Assembly: GCA_016711295.1 (NCBI GenBank)
Contig: JADJTE010000015.1
Span: 62,001 to 126,000 of the forward strand
Reading direction: 5' to 3'
Source: Sphingobacteriales bacterium
GTDB taxonomy: Bacteria; Bacteroidota; Bacteroidia; Chitinophagales; UBA2359
Length of the DNA stretch: 64,000 nt
The notes under the pieces are model-generated. The model was not told the DNA's origin, searched no databases, and saw nothing but the letters and a program-made list of their open reading frames with translations. The position numbers were made by a program, and so were the translations under genes. Positions 1-11,100 of this stretch are shown here, piece by piece. The stretch's first letter is position 1. Each line of letters begins with the position of its first letter.

Positions 1-125
1 GATATCAATTGTATGGATTATATCCAGGCACTACAAACAGCCACGGCATACACTTGGGCTATCTACAATCGATTAACCAGCTCAACCAAAGCATTATTAA
101 CATCTATTTCATCGTCAATCAATAA
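1..125 (+). CDS. C-terminal end of a TolC-like (or CzcA-TolC fusion) efflux protein, partial
   Basis: The window opens inside a gene. Reading from position 1 gives a segment containing DYIQALQTATAY. After a one-base frame slip near position 50 it continues as LGYLQSINQLNQSIINIYF and stops with TAA at 123-125. The composite matches the end of TolC-family helices, which in Bacteroidota is often fused to the C-terminus of CzcA/CusA RND pumps. The stop lies 10 bp before the start of the adaptor gene, so the two form an operon. Only about 40 codons are visible, so a separate TolC protein cannot be told from a fused pump. Confidence 0.5.
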   Translation, partial: YQLYGLYPGTTNSHGIHLGYLQSINQLNQSIINIYFIVNQ

Positions 126-135
126 ATCAGCAGCA

Positions 136-1410
136 ATGAAAATATATAGCGTCCTTATTATCGCATTTTCTCTTTCAATCATATTGTTTTTATCTTGCCA
201 TTCTCACGACGAAAAAGATGGACACTCGCACGGCGCAGCAGATAGCCATTCGCACGGCGCAAGCGAAGCAGAGCACAGCGACGAACACGAAAACAGCAAT
301 GGCACAACGCTAACAGCCGAGCAAATGAAATCTATCAAAATTGAATTGGGCAGCATCGAGAGAAAACAACTCACCGCCTCGCTCAAAGCAAACGGAATCT
401 TAAAAGTACCCAATCAGAATAGAGGAAATGCTACCGCACTGACAGGCGGAGTTATTAAATCTATCGCAGTACAAACGGGTAGTGCCGTGAGCAAAGGACA
501 AGTAATTGCCACCATTGCCAATAATTCGTTCGTCACACTACAAGAAGATTTTTTAAGCGTTTCGGCAAAAGCAGAATGGGCGCAATTAGAAGTTAATAGG
601 CAAAAAGAATTGCAACAAGGCAATGCAATAGCATTGAAAAGCCTGCAAGCAATTGAATCGGAACTAAAAACCTTACAAATCCGAAAAGCAAGTCTGCAAA
701 AACAATTAGAACTGATTGGCATTTCGCCCGCCTCACTCACCAGCGAAAATATACAATCCGTTGTAAGTATTACAAGCCCCATAAGCGGAAGCGTCAGCAA
801 TGTAATGGTAAATATAGGCAGCTTTGTAGATGCCAATAACCCCATTATCGAAATAGTCGACAATAGCCAATTGCATCTTGATTTGTATGTATACGAAAAG
901 GATTTAAATAAATTAGAAATTGGGCAGACAATCCATTTTACCCTCACAAACAACCCAGGAAAAGAATACGATGCAGTGGTGTATGCCATTAGCAATACTT
1001 TTGAGCAAAATACCAAAGCCATTTCGGTTCATGCAAAAGTAAAAGGCAATAAGCAAGGATTGATTGACGGAATGAGCATTACGGCATTAGTAAGTTTAGA
1101 AAATGCTACCCTCGACGCAGTGCCCACCAATGCCATTGTAAGCCACGAAGGACAGGACTATATCTTTATCGTAGCCAATGAGATGCACGACCACAGCGAC
1201 AAAGAAGCCCATACAGAAAAGGAAACGGCTGAACACAACAAAGGAGAAACTGCATTTGAGAAAATCCCTATTCGCAAAGGAACTACCGACGTGGGTTATA
1301 GCGAAATTACTTTGCTCAAAGATATTCCTGCCAACAGCAAAGTAGTAGTAAATGGAGCATTTTTCATTTTAGCCAAAATGAACAACAAAGGCGAAGGGCA
1401 CGTACATTAA
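136..1410 (+). CDS. Heavy-metal RND efflux periplasmic adaptor lipoprotein (CusB/CzcB family)
   Basis: This is a membrane-fusion adaptor linking an inner-membrane RND pump to an outer-membrane channel for metal cation export. The start at 136 is preferred over the upstream ATG at 13 because it follows the previous stop by 10 bp and gives a lipoprotein signal ending in LFLSC. A His-rich stretch follows (HSHGAADSHSHG, about residues 17-55), typical of copper/zinc/cobalt systems. The lipoyl-like half motif (TGGVIKSIAVQTG...) is near residue 101, then a coiled hairpin (about 130-190) and beta-barrel domains. A second His-rich insert (MHDHSDKEAH) lies near residue 354. About 424 residues, normal for the family. 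The metal cannot be assigned from sequence. Confidence 0.88.
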   Translation: MKIYSVLIIAFSLSIILFLSCHSHDEKDGHSHGAADSHSHGASEAEHSDEHENSNGTTLTAEQMKSIKIELGSIERKQLTASLKANGILKVPNQNRGNATALTGGVIKSIAVQTGSAVSKGQVIATIANNSFVTLQEDFLSVSAKAEWAQLEVNRQKELQQGNAIALKSLQAIESELKTLQIRKASLQKQLELIGISPASLTSENIQSVVSITSPISGSVSNVMVNIGSFVDANNPIIEIVDNSQLHLDLYVYEKDLNKLEIGQTIHFTLTNNPGKEYDAVVYAISNTFEQNTKAISVHAKVKGNKQGLIDGMSITALVSLENATLDAVPTNAIVSHEGQDYIFIVANEMHDHSDKEAHTEKETAEHNKGETAFEKIPIRKGTTDVGYSEITLLKDIPANSKVVVNGAFFILAKMNNKGEGHVH

Positions 1411-1429
1411 AAGCCACGCATACACCGCG

Positions 1430-2029
1430 CTACCTACCACCAAGGGCTATGTCAATAAATTGCTTGATAATGCAATGCCCCAAGGGAGTCATCACCGATT
1501 CGGGGTGGAATTGTACCCCAAATACAGGGCGCAAAGGGTCGTACATCGCCATAATTTCGCCTTGGGCATCGATGCAACTGACGCGCAAAGCAGCATTTGG
1601 CGGTATATATTGCCCATCAACGACCCACGAATGATAACGACCCGCCAAAAAATTATCTGGTAAGCCACCGAGCAAGGGGTCGCGGCGGTCGGTGACAAGC
1701 AAAGAATGTTGTACGCCATGATAAACTTGGGGCAGGTTTTTGAGCTTATAGCCATAAGCCTCACCAATGGCTTGCAAGCCCAAGCATACGCCCAATATAG
1801 GCATATTGCCCAATTCCGTGCGTAATAATTGCGGCATGATACCCGCGTCGGCAGGCAATCCCGGCCCTGGCGACAAGATGATGGCATCATAGCTTAGGGC
1901 TTGGGATAGGGCAATACGGTCGTTTCTGCATACATCTATATGCGCATATTCAGCTACTTCGGCTACGGTGTGTGCTAAATTGTAGGTAAACGAATCGTAA
2001 TTGTCCAAAATAAGTAAGCGAATACGCAT
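1430..2029 (-). CDS. trpG: Anthranilate/aminodeoxychorismate synthase glutamine amidotransferase subunit (TrpG/PabA)
   Basis: Class I glutamine amidotransferase that hydrolyses glutamine and passes ammonia to a chorismate-using synthase, for tryptophan or folate synthesis. The nucleophile Cys82 is in GVCLGLQAI, and His175/Glu177 are in FHPES. The N-terminus (LILDNYDSFTYN) and the oxyanion loop SPGPG are also family-typical. Length 199 aa is normal. No trpE or pabB is adjacent, so the pathway is unresolved. It is convergent with the efflux operon (20 bp between stops). Confidence 0.9.
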   Translation of the reverse strand: MRIRLLILDNYDSFTYNLAHTVAEVAEYAHIDVCRNDRIALSQALSYDAIILSPGPGLPADAGIMPQLLRTELGNMPILGVCLGLQAIGEAYGYKLKNLPQVYHGVQHSLLVTDRRDPLLGGLPDNFLAGRYHSWVVDGQYIPPNAALRVSCIDAQGEIMAMYDPLRPVFGVQFHPESVMTPLGHCIIKQFIDIALGGR

Positions 2030-2146
2030 GTGCTTGGGGCAAAATAGGTAGGGTAGGGGGCAAATTTATCGCTATTTACCCACTTATCAGCAAGGATAAG
2101 GTACATTATTTTTATCCTGAGCGCAGCCCCTACCAAGCTTATGTCG

Positions 2147-2154
2147 TATCTTTG
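2147..2154 (+). promoter_or_regulatory. Candidate -7 promoter element TATCTTTG
   Basis: Matches the Bacteroidota -7 consensus TAnnTTTG, about 110 bp upstream of the start chosen for the next gene. No good TTG/TTTG is seen 19-20 bp upstream, so this is only a candidate. Confidence 0.35.
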
Positions 2155-2262
2155 CCCTATTTATCGCATAAAAAGAAGCAAGTAAATAGGCGAATAGCCC
2201 CAAAACGCTACTATGTTACTTGTTTCTTCCGCCTCATTTCTCATTGCATCTATCTATTTTTT

Positions 2263-5223
2263 ATGATGGTTCGTCTTTTTTATCATTTTCAGTATGGATT
2301 TTTGGGCTTGCGCTGTTTCTGTCGGTGCAGTCGCCACAATTATTAGCGGTTATGCCAACGAATGGATTCAGCCCAATTTGGCGTATTACAAGATTAAAGT
2401 AGGCAAAGATGCACTTTATCGCATACCTTATAGCACCCTACAAGCAGCGGGTTTGCCCGCCGATTTACCAGGCTATCATCTCTACCGCGATGGCGTAGAG
2501 TACCGATTTATATTTCAGGCAATGTATTGGGCGACAACGAATATATCGAGTTCTATGGCAAGCGCAACGACGGCAGTTTTGATACGCGCCTCTATGAGCA
2601 GCCCGGTGCGCAGCCATCTCCCTACAAAAGTTTGTTGGGCGATACAGCGGCTTATTTTCTCGTATGGCAACCCGCACCCGCCATTAACCTATTTGCCCAC
2701 GCAGCCAACGATATAAGCAATGCACCTCCTCCGATGCCTTATTTCATGCACCAGCAAGTAGCGTCGCCCGCCAATACCTATTCGGGAGGGCGGCCGCTCA
2801 ATATTAATTCTATCAATTATAATACGCCATTTTTTGACGAGGGCGAAGGCTGGGTTAGCCTAAGCGTTATTGCGCCCAATGTTCAGAACTACAACGTCAA
2901 TACGCCCGCTATCTATTCTGCTCCTGACGCACCGCCTGCCGAGTGGCGCGTCAAGGTGATAGGGCGCAGCAACGACCCCACTGTCGGCAACGACCACCAC
3001 CTACAAGTTTTGCTCAATAATGCCCTTGTTGCTGATACCGCTTTTGCCGATTATGCCGCTGTCACGCGCCAATTTTCGGTAGCTACTTCCGCCCTCTCGA
3101 TGCCCCAAACTCAATTGCGCATCGCACCCGTGGGCGACTTATCCGCCAATGACGCTGTTTCGACGGCTTATTTTCAAGTCACCTACCCGCGTTTGTTCGA
3201 TTTTGGCAACCAACGCTTGTTCGAGTTCTACTTGCCGCATAACGATGCCGCCTACCTCGAAATTGCCAATTTCAACGGCGAAACCGCGCCCGTTCTCTAC
3301 GACCTCAGCAACCTAAAACGCATTTTACCCGTAGTTGTCGATGGCGTATATAAAATAAACCTCGAAGCAGGCAGCAATACGACCCAAACCCGACATTTAG
3401 TTTTGTGCAATACAAGTTCGCCTTTATCGCTCGTCACGGTCGGGCAATTGCAAGAACGGCAATTTGTCGATTATACCCAAGCAGCACAACAAGGCAACTA
3501 CATCATCATATCGCACCCCAATTTGGCGGCGGGCGACACTAATTATGTAGCCGCCTATGCCGATTATAGACGCAGCACCGACGGCGGCGGCTACCGCGTA
3601 GTAAGTGCCGATATAGAAACGCTGTACGACCAATTTGCCTACGGTATAGCCAAACATCCCTTGGCAATCGCCAATTTTTTGCACTATGCCGCCAATAACT
3701 TCGACACCATTCCAACCCATCTGCTCTTGCTGGGCAAAGCCATACCACTTAGCGAATTTGGCACCGTAGCCTCTTATCATCAATGCTTGGTGCCGACCTA
3801 CGGCATGCCTCCCTCCGATATACTACTCGATGCCTACGACCGCAACCAACCCTTGCCACAAGTAGCCATCGGGCGTGTTCCTGCAAGCAATAGCAGCGAA
3901 TTGCGTGCTTATTGGCAAAAAGTGAAAGACTACGAAGCTGAATTTACTGCCTTTTCTTGTGCCGATACCTCCGTATTATGGCGGCGCAAAGTATTGGGCT
4001 TGGCTACCCACAACGACCCATCGCGCTATGCCGATGCGGTGCAAAGAGTGCGCAGCTATGCCGACAGTTTGGCAATAGGTGCGTTTGCAGCAGATACCTT
4101 GGGCGTATATGGTCAGTTGGGCAATGCCACTGTGCCCCTGCCTCAATTGGGGCAAACCCTCGAAAATGGTGTGGGTTTGCTCTTCTTTGCAGGCACGGCG
4201 GAAGACAATTATTGGCGTATGGACGTAGAACAACCCAGCGCATATAACAATACGCGCCGCTATCCGTTTGTCGTGTCGCAGTCCGATTTTATCGGCAATA
4301 TTCATCAAACGCAAAACACTATGGCGAGCGATTACGTCTTAGCCGACGGGCGCGGAGCTATTGGGTTTATAGATAATGTCTATCGGGCTTTCCCTGATGC
4401 CAACCATCAATTAGTGGCGCAATGGATAGCGCGTATGCGTGGCGGCGACTACGAAAATTCTGTTGGTACAACGCTTAAAAATACTATCGGAGACTTATAC
4501 GGCAATGGCAATCCTGCTGCCGACCTCACCGCCCTTAGCTATACCTTAGCCGCCGACCCCGCCCTAAGTATCGTTCCCGCACAAAAGCCCGAATTGCAGC
4601 TCAATGAAGCCGACATAACGCTGTATACCCCCAGCGGAATACCCATTTTTGGCAATCCCGCTAATATAACGGCAAGCATGAGCCATTTCGAGGCACGCTT
4701 GCAGGTGTGGAGTATCGGCAAAAATATAGCGGGCAACCTCGCTAATGTTCGCGTAACGCGCTGGCTATCTAACGGAACAATACTACCCATTACAACCCAA
4801 CAATTCGAAATCCCACGTGTGCGCGATACTATTTCACTCATCATACCCAACGATTTGCCCATTAACGGTATCAGTACTTTCCTATTTAGCCTCGACTTTG
4901 GAAACGAAATAGCCGAAATGTGCGAAACCAACAATAGTGCGAGCCGAGCCGCCAATGTGGTGGTCTATAATAGCATTAACCCGATATTGAGCGAAACGCT
5001 CTACCGCGCTTATCCCATTCCGACTGCCGAGCAATTATATATCGAAACAAAACTGCCCGCCCAACTGCGCTTGTCCGATTTGCAGGGCAAAACCTGTTGG
5101 GAGCAAAGCGTAGCCATCGGCACAAATACTTGCCCCACCGACCAATTGCCCGCAGGACTATACCTATTGCACATCATTACTACGCAAGGCGCGGCAACCT
5201 TGCGCGTAGTAGTTGGGCATTAA
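2263..5223 (+). CDS. Secreted gingipain-like (C25 fold) protein with T9SS type A tail, probably catalytically inactive
   Basis: Three one-base losses, near 2290 (T run), 2347 (GG) and 2487 (G), must be bridged to read a continuous protein: MMVRLFYHF, a hydrophobic signal segment ending ...SPQLLA, then ANEWIQPNLAYYKIKVG and on. From 2527 the frame is open to 5223. The middle part resembles the C25 peptidase core of Bacteroidota T9SS cargo (LLLLGKAIP, PQVAIGRVPAS, RGAIGFIDN). Where relatives have a GHSS-type His motif and an NGC(F/Y)xGN nucleophile motif, this protein has FFAGTAEDN and SQSDFIGNI, so both catalytic residues appear to be missing. The C-terminus is an Ig-like region plus a type A sorting domain (AYPIPTAEQLYIE...LRVVVGH). 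It may be a binding or structural pseudo-protease. Confidence 0.7.
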
Positions 5224-5515
5224 TTGCGACTCAAAAATAGGGCGCAACAACAAACAGTAGGGTAGGGGGCTACCCAATCAAATTTTATTGTATTTGAACC
5301 CTAACTTTTCCAATTATTAGGTGACATAACCTAACAAGTAAAATATAAAATTATTATTTTTTTATTAAAATTTTTAAAATGAATACAAATTGCTTATTTT
5401 CAGTGTATTATATAATGAAAGTTATTTAATACCGAAAATCACTGCCTATCTAAGGAAAAGTTAGGGGTTAAGCAAAGCTCAAAAAAGGTTTTTACGGTTA
5501 AAAAAATGCCGAACA
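5224..5515. other. AT-rich intergenic region with a small hairpin
   Basis: No gene is seen. A short stem GGGTAG/CTACCC (5260-5265 with 5270-5275, loop GGGG) follows the plus-strand gene and may act as a weak terminator. The rest is AT-rich. The end near 5481 is the start of the 3' segment duplicated at 6482. Confidence 0.4.
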
Positions 5516-5776
5516 TCAGCGCGACGGCAATTTGAGCAACTTACCGCTGCCAAGCACTTGGTGGTTTTGGCTAAACTCATACACATACAAGCCTTCGGGC
5601 AAATGGCTAATGTCGGTGTGGCGCGGTGCAGAAGCGTTGGGTAGGGTCTTTTGATACTGCAAACGACCATTAATGTCGTAAAGCGCGAAATCGACGGGCT
5701 GGTACGGCGGCAAAAAATCGGCATGAAGTTGGATATAATTGCTTGCAGGGTTGGGATAGAGGGTGTAAGACCCTTG
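5481..5776. repeat. Duplicated 3' gene segment, copy 1 (about 300 bp)
   Basis: Nearly identical to 6482-6779. It covers the last ~85 codons (T9SS sorting domain) and the start of the 3' untranslated region of two consecutive minus-strand genes. Similarity stops abruptly upstream of the sorting domain, which implies recent duplication or gene conversion of this module. Confidence 0.8.
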
Positions 5777-6478
5777 CCCTGGTAGCGGAGAGGCTGGTAC
5801 GGCTGTGCCGACTGATAAAAAGCACGAATCGCCCTCGCCATAAAACATAACTGCATCTTCGTAACACTTTAAACTACCGTTGCTATAGTCGGCACCTATC
5901 CACAAACAATCATTGACGAGCCAATCTGGAAACGTAGTACCGTAATGCGTAGTGCCTATTCGTTCTATTATTTTAACTGGCTCATAAAAAAAACCAGCGC
6001 ATGATTCGGCAGGCGAATGTACCCATAAATAGCGCAACGCCATACCGTTGATAGTTTCTATACCTATGCTATCAACCATAACAGAACCTGTCTCAAAGGT
6101 GCTGCCCCCAGCGTTAGCCACTATCTCCCATGTAGTGCCAACTTGCGCCCCAAAATCGTAAAGCACATAAAAGCTATTGTTGCGGTAGCTATATACTTTA
6201 TCGCCCTGCGTATAGACGTATTCGCGGTGAATATTGTAGTAAGATGACTCGTTGCTCTCCAAATTAATAAAAGTTGAACCTACTTGTATTACACGGCACG
6301 TTATACCTTGTAATATGGTATCGCCTATAACAACAGAAGACATCTGTATTTGATTTGTAACTGATACATAGGCTTCCCTAATCCAACGCGCCCCCAAGGG
6401 GGCAAATTCGGCTGTTTGGGCTTGCCCTTGCAACACCCCAAACAGCGTTAATAATAACGTGAATAAAAAGGTTTTCAT
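5516..6478 (-). CDS. Secreted protein of unknown function with T9SS type A sorting domain
   Basis: 320 aa. It begins with a clear signal peptide (MKTFLFTLLLTLFGVLQGQAQ), followed by a ~210-residue domain that I cannot assign to a family. The last ~85 residues are a type A sorting domain (YPNPASNYIQLHADF...GSGKLLKLPSR), so the protein is predicted to cross the outer membrane by T9SS. The sorting domain is nearly identical to that of the next gene upstream (6519-8062), while the body is unrelated. The function of the body is unknown. Confidence 0.75.
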   Translation of the reverse strand: MKTFLFTLLLTLFGVLQGQAQTAEFAPLGARWIREAYVSVTNQIQMSSVVIGDTILQGITCRVIQVGSTFINLESNESSYYNIHREYVYTQGDKVYSYRNNSFYVLYDFGAQVGTTWEIVANAGGSTFETGSVMVDSIGIETINGMALRYLWVHSPAESCAGFFYEPVKIIERIGTTHYGTTFPDWLVNDCLWIGADYSNGSLKCYEDAVMFYGEGDSCFLSVGTAVPASPLPGQGSYTLYPNPASNYIQLHADFLPPYQPVDFALYDINGRLQYQKTLPNASAPRHTDISHLPEGLYVYEFSQNHQVLGSGKLLKLPSR

Positions 6479-6481
6479 GAC

Positions 6482-6779
6482 AAAAAAAGGTTTTTACGGT
6501 TAAAAAAAATGCCGAACATCAACGCGACGGCAATTTGAGCAACTTACCGCTGCCAAGTACTTGGCGGTTTTGGCTAAACTCATAGATATACATGCCTGCG
6601 AGCAAATGGCTAATGTCGGTGTGGCGCGGTGCAGAAGCGTTAGGTAAGGTCTTTTGGTACTGCAAACGACCATTAATGTCGTAAAGCGCGAAATCGACGG
6701 GCTGGTACGGCGGCAGAAAATCGGCATGAAGTTGGATATAATTGCTTGCAGGGTTGGGATAGACGGCGTAAGACCCTTG
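6482..6779. repeat. Duplicated 3' gene segment, copy 2 (about 300 bp)
   Basis: Partner of 5481-5776; see there. It encodes the C-terminal sorting domain of the gene at 6519-8062. Confidence 0.8.
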
Positions 6780-8062
6780 TAGCGAAGGCGCAACTGGCTC
6801 TGCTACCGACACACCTACGTCTATAATCATTTCGGTGCAGCCAGGCGTAAGGCAGCCGTTGGCATCTACTTTGAGTAACCAAACATCGCTCTCCCATTGG
6901 TTATTGGCATTCTTTTTGACCATATAGCCCGTAGCAGCTATGCCGCCGTCGGGCGTTTCGCAGAGGTCGTACAAGTGACAGCCGCCCCAAACGGCTGCAT
7001 TTGGATAGGTGAGATTATCGTAGGTATGCTCCCACAATAGCTGCCCTTGGGGCGAGATGCGAAAAAGCCAGCACGAACCCTCGCCCAAATCGGTACCCAC
7101 GCCGATAATATCGCCGTTTCGCGCTATTTTGATGCCTGCTATCTCTTTTCCCCACTCCTCGTCGAAAAATACCCGCCAAAGTTGGTTGCCCGTATCGCCG
7201 TCCAAACAAGCCACAAACTTGCGATACGGGTAGGCATCTTCATCGCCATTTATCACTGTATCGGGCGACGACCGAGTAACTGCCACATTGTCATTGGGCA
7301 TAGTAGCTGTCCACCCAAGCGCAGCTTCCTTATAAGTGGGCGCAAAGTAATGCTCCCAAATAGGCACTCCCAACATATCGGTGCGCCGAGCAATGGCGTA
7401 TTTATCAGAGGTAATGATAAACTCCTCCCACACCGACTCCATCATCATATACCCATTCTGGCAGGTATCCATGCCCGATACAGACCCATATAATTCATAA
7501 TCTATTTGTATGCTATCTATAATAGTACCATTATGGCTTATTCTTTTAATGAAACTGCTGGTCGTATTGGGGTCAAAGGGATCGCCTATAGCATAACCTG
7601 CTGTATAGGAACTATCGGGCAGTTGCCGCAAGGCTCGCCAAATTACACCATAGGAATTATTGGAGTAAGGAAACCACTGTACATTTTCGCATTCTTCGTC
7701 CATGGTTACTATACCGCACTCATAAACAGTGCCTACTTCTGCACAAGCATTGACAATAAGATTATTATTAAACCTGTCTTGAATCAAACTGCCAAAAACA
7801 ATTTTTAAGTCTAAATGATCCACAAGGCTTCTAATCCATTGCACATGTCCGTCTAAATCGGTTTTATATAATCGGTACAAGTACCATTGTCACAAAAATC
7901 AAGCGAAGCTATCCATATCCCTTGTTCATTGGCTACAATGGCGGTTGCGTTATTACTATCATTGCTGCTTGTGTCCACATCTATAGTCATCGTAAAAGTA
8001 CTTTGTCCCATTAATTTATACCCAAATAACAGCATTGCCACACAAAAAAATAACTTTTTCAT
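6519..8062 (-). CDS. Secreted repeat/propeller-like protein with T9SS type A sorting domain (frame-interrupted)
   Basis: The start at 8062 gives MKKLFFCVAMLLFGYKLMGQ, a good signal peptide. The frame breaks near 7870, where one T seems to be missing; bridging it joins DFCDNGT to YRLYKTDLDGHVQWI. The body has repeated elements of the form TxxGxxLWxxxY (GQLLWEHTYDN, GVPIWEHYFAP, GNQLWRVFFD) and DVWLLKVDANGC. This pattern is common in Bacteroidota secreted beta-propeller-like proteins of unknown ligand. The C-terminus is the type A sorting domain shared with 5516-6478. It lies 74 bp downstream of the metalloprotease gene, with a hairpin between. Confidence 0.7.
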
Positions 8063-8083
8063 CGTAGTAGATGGTTTAAAACC

Positions 8084-8120
8084 CCTCTGTGCTCGCACCC
8101 ATTGGGTACAGACACAGAGG
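8084..8120 (-). terminator. Hairpin after the metalloprotease gene
   Basis: Stem CCTCTGTG (8084-8091) pairs with CACAGAGG (8113-8120). It lies between the stop at 8136 and the start at 8062. There is no strong T tract, so it is a candidate terminator or processing site. Confidence 0.4.
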
Positions 8121-8135
8121 AGCAAGGTGAATAAA

Positions 8136-11100
8136 TTAATGCACAACAATTAATTTTGCCGACGAAATAGTTTTGTTACCATTTTGTAGCGATACCCAAT
8201 ACAAGCCGTTGGGCAGCTCGCTTACGTCCAATTGCCCTATGCGTTGCCCTGGTGTTAGTGCCACCGATGCCCTGTTGTTGCCTGGATGTCGCGAACCTCT
8301 AAGGTGCTGTTGTCTGCCGTAGTGGGCAGGTAAAACGTCGCTACCGATGCCGCGGGGTTCGGAAACACCATGAGGCTGTTTAGCTCATCTGCCGAAAAAC
8401 GCGCCTTGTTGCGCGTAGCAACCTGTGTTTTGCCACTCGTAGCGGTGTGGGTGCCGTCTTCTATGTCGGGCAGTACAATGTCTATTTGTTCGTCGCGGTA
8501 TAGGCGCAGCAAGCCTTGGGCATAGCCCGCTTGCGAACTATAATAGTCGTTGGCTATTTGGCGCAGAACAGCCTCCTGTTCGGGCGACAAATCGAACTGC
8601 GCTTGGGTGGCGCGGGCTATATTAATGCTTTGAATGTCGTAGAATTGCTGGTCTTCGGCATCAAAAATCGGTATTTGGTCCAAGATAGTCTGCGCTTGGG
8701 TGGGATTGCCCAAATGTAGCTGGGCTGCTGACAAGGTGCGCAAAGCATATTCGGGATCTTCGTCAGCTACCAAATCTGCCATTTCGGCATAGTTTTTTTG
8801 CTGTAGCATCTCGGTCAGCAAGGTGCTTAAAATAGCCGCTTTTTTGCGTTCTTCCTCCGAAATGCGGCTTTCCAATACGCCGCGCTCCGACAATTGGTCG
8901 TAGTAGCGTATGCTCTCTAAAATTTGGTAGGTATAGGCTGGCACATACTCAATTATCTGTATCATTACCTCGTCGCTGAGGGGCGAGTTAATGACCAACA
9001 AATTGGAGCGTTTCCAATCTGCCATACCCGTAGTTTGGGCTATTTGTAGCAGCAGGCTGTCCGATAGGTAGGGGCTGCCGTCGTATAGGTTTTGGTAGGT
9101 GGCTTGGCTATTGGGGTAAGCCGATAGGTCGGCTATCAACTGTTCTTTGTCGCCGCCGTCAATATTGTTTTTCAGGTCGTTGATATACACTTTCAAATTC
9201 TCTAAGCACTCTTTGCTTTGGCAAAACTCGTCGCCGCCTCCGCCGCCTATCAAACCATCGATGTCAATACAGGTAGGCACTTCTGAGATTGGCACAGTTC
9301 CGACATCTTGGTTGTGGTAGTTATTGGGTGTAGCGCCGCCGTCGTCGTCATCGCACACAGGCACCAGGCGCGAGTTGAGAGTGGGTGTGGGGTGATAGTA
9401 GTTGAAAAACAGCGTTTGCACCCCCGAAAAAAAGTTGATGGTGGCGATATGGTCTTGGCTAAGGTTAGATGAAAATAGGTTGAAACGCGGTTCGAGTAAC
9501 GAGCCGTGGCATCGCGCCAATCGCCTTGTTCGGTTCCTACGGAACTCAATACGGCATCGAATTTGGCAGTATTAAAAAATTCGTTGGCATCAAATACTAC
9601 AGCGCGGTTATTACCCAAAGCCCAAATAGCGAGTTCATTGTTGTAAAAGTCGTTGCAATCTATGCTAAACGTACCGCGTGGGTTAGTAATGGATACGATG
9701 CCGTTTGTGGTATTGGTAAAGGTATTGTTGTGTACACGTCCTTGGGTGCCATTGCTTGCCAAAATGCCGAAACCGCTTTGGACAGTTGTTAGCCCAAATA
9801 GATTGTTTTGCACGTCTAATTTGTCAATACTTTTAGCGCGAATATGCTGTGCATTATTGCCAAACGAATTGCCTTGTGCAGCATTAGGACTACCTACGAC
9901 TACGTTGCCCGACAGCGGCATAGTGGCTTCGGCATCTATGCCTTTATCCAAGTTTTGGAACATACAATTGTCGCGCACCGTAAAGGCTGCATCTAAGCCG
10001 CCCACACCTTCGCCCTTTCGATTAGGCAGGTTATGAGAGAAAATGCATCGCGAAAATTGCACGTCGTTAGTCGCCCACATCGTTACGCCCTGCCAAGTAG
10101 TAAACGGATAATCGTCTTTGGCAGTAAAGGTGCAACCTATAAAACGGCTATAGTTGCGGGGTATATAGCGCATAAACGCTACTGCGCGTTTGTTGTTGTC
10201 AAACATAGCATTATTGGCATAGACTATACCGCCCCAAAAGGCTTCGTTCCAGCCTTCGCTGCTTTTTGGGTGCTGATAGCTCCGTTGGGTCAGTTCTCGA
10301 TTTTCGCTTCGTTTATCAGAACAACCATGACTGGGTCGTCAGGCAGCAGTGATACGTTTACATAATCGGTAGCAGCGAGCAGATCGGGTTCGGCGTTGTT
10401 AAATATTTGTTGGTGGCTGCGACCAGTGGGAGTGGTATTTCCCCATACTTCTATGCCTTGCCAGCGTTCGTTTTCGCAGGCATTGGTAATCAAGCCGCCG
10501 TCGACGATGAGTTTTGCGCCGCGTTCTACTACTATTCGCGCATCTCTGGGCATACGCACGGCGCAGGTAATAGTAAGGGTAGCACCTGGTTTTACGATGA
10601 TGTCCTCAAACATTCGGATGTCAAAATCCCATAGCTCGTTTTGGGCAATTTCCCAAGGTATGGAACTTTGATTGCAATCTTCGACATAACGGCGTATGCG
10701 CATGAGGTGCATATTTCGGTGGATTCTGCCGAGCTGTTGTGGGCTTAGGTAATGCCCTCCTTGCCACGATTGACCCACCAAATTATTGGAACATGAGTGC
10801 GGCTCGCCGACGGGTATAGTACAGCCAATTCCTCCCTCAAACTGGTGCCAAGCATCGTTGGGGCAGCCAGAGCTACCAGTACCGAATACATCGGTTAAAA
10901 AGTCTTTTGTGATAGGATTGTTGCTTTCATGGCAACAAGTGGGCTCGTAGGTATGTAGTAAACCGAGTGCATGTCCCAATTCGTGCGCAAGGTTATGGCA
11001 TATGCTCACTGTGTTTATAGTACCGTTTAGATATGCATGACTATAGTTTTTGGCGTATATACGTATGTTGGCTGATAGTGCTTGCTGATCTACCGTACCG

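Noticed and set aside
3424..3783. Minus-strand open frames inside the C25-like gene (and similar ones inside the adhesin and PNGase genes)
   Set aside because: They are shadows of well-supported genes and have no independent features.
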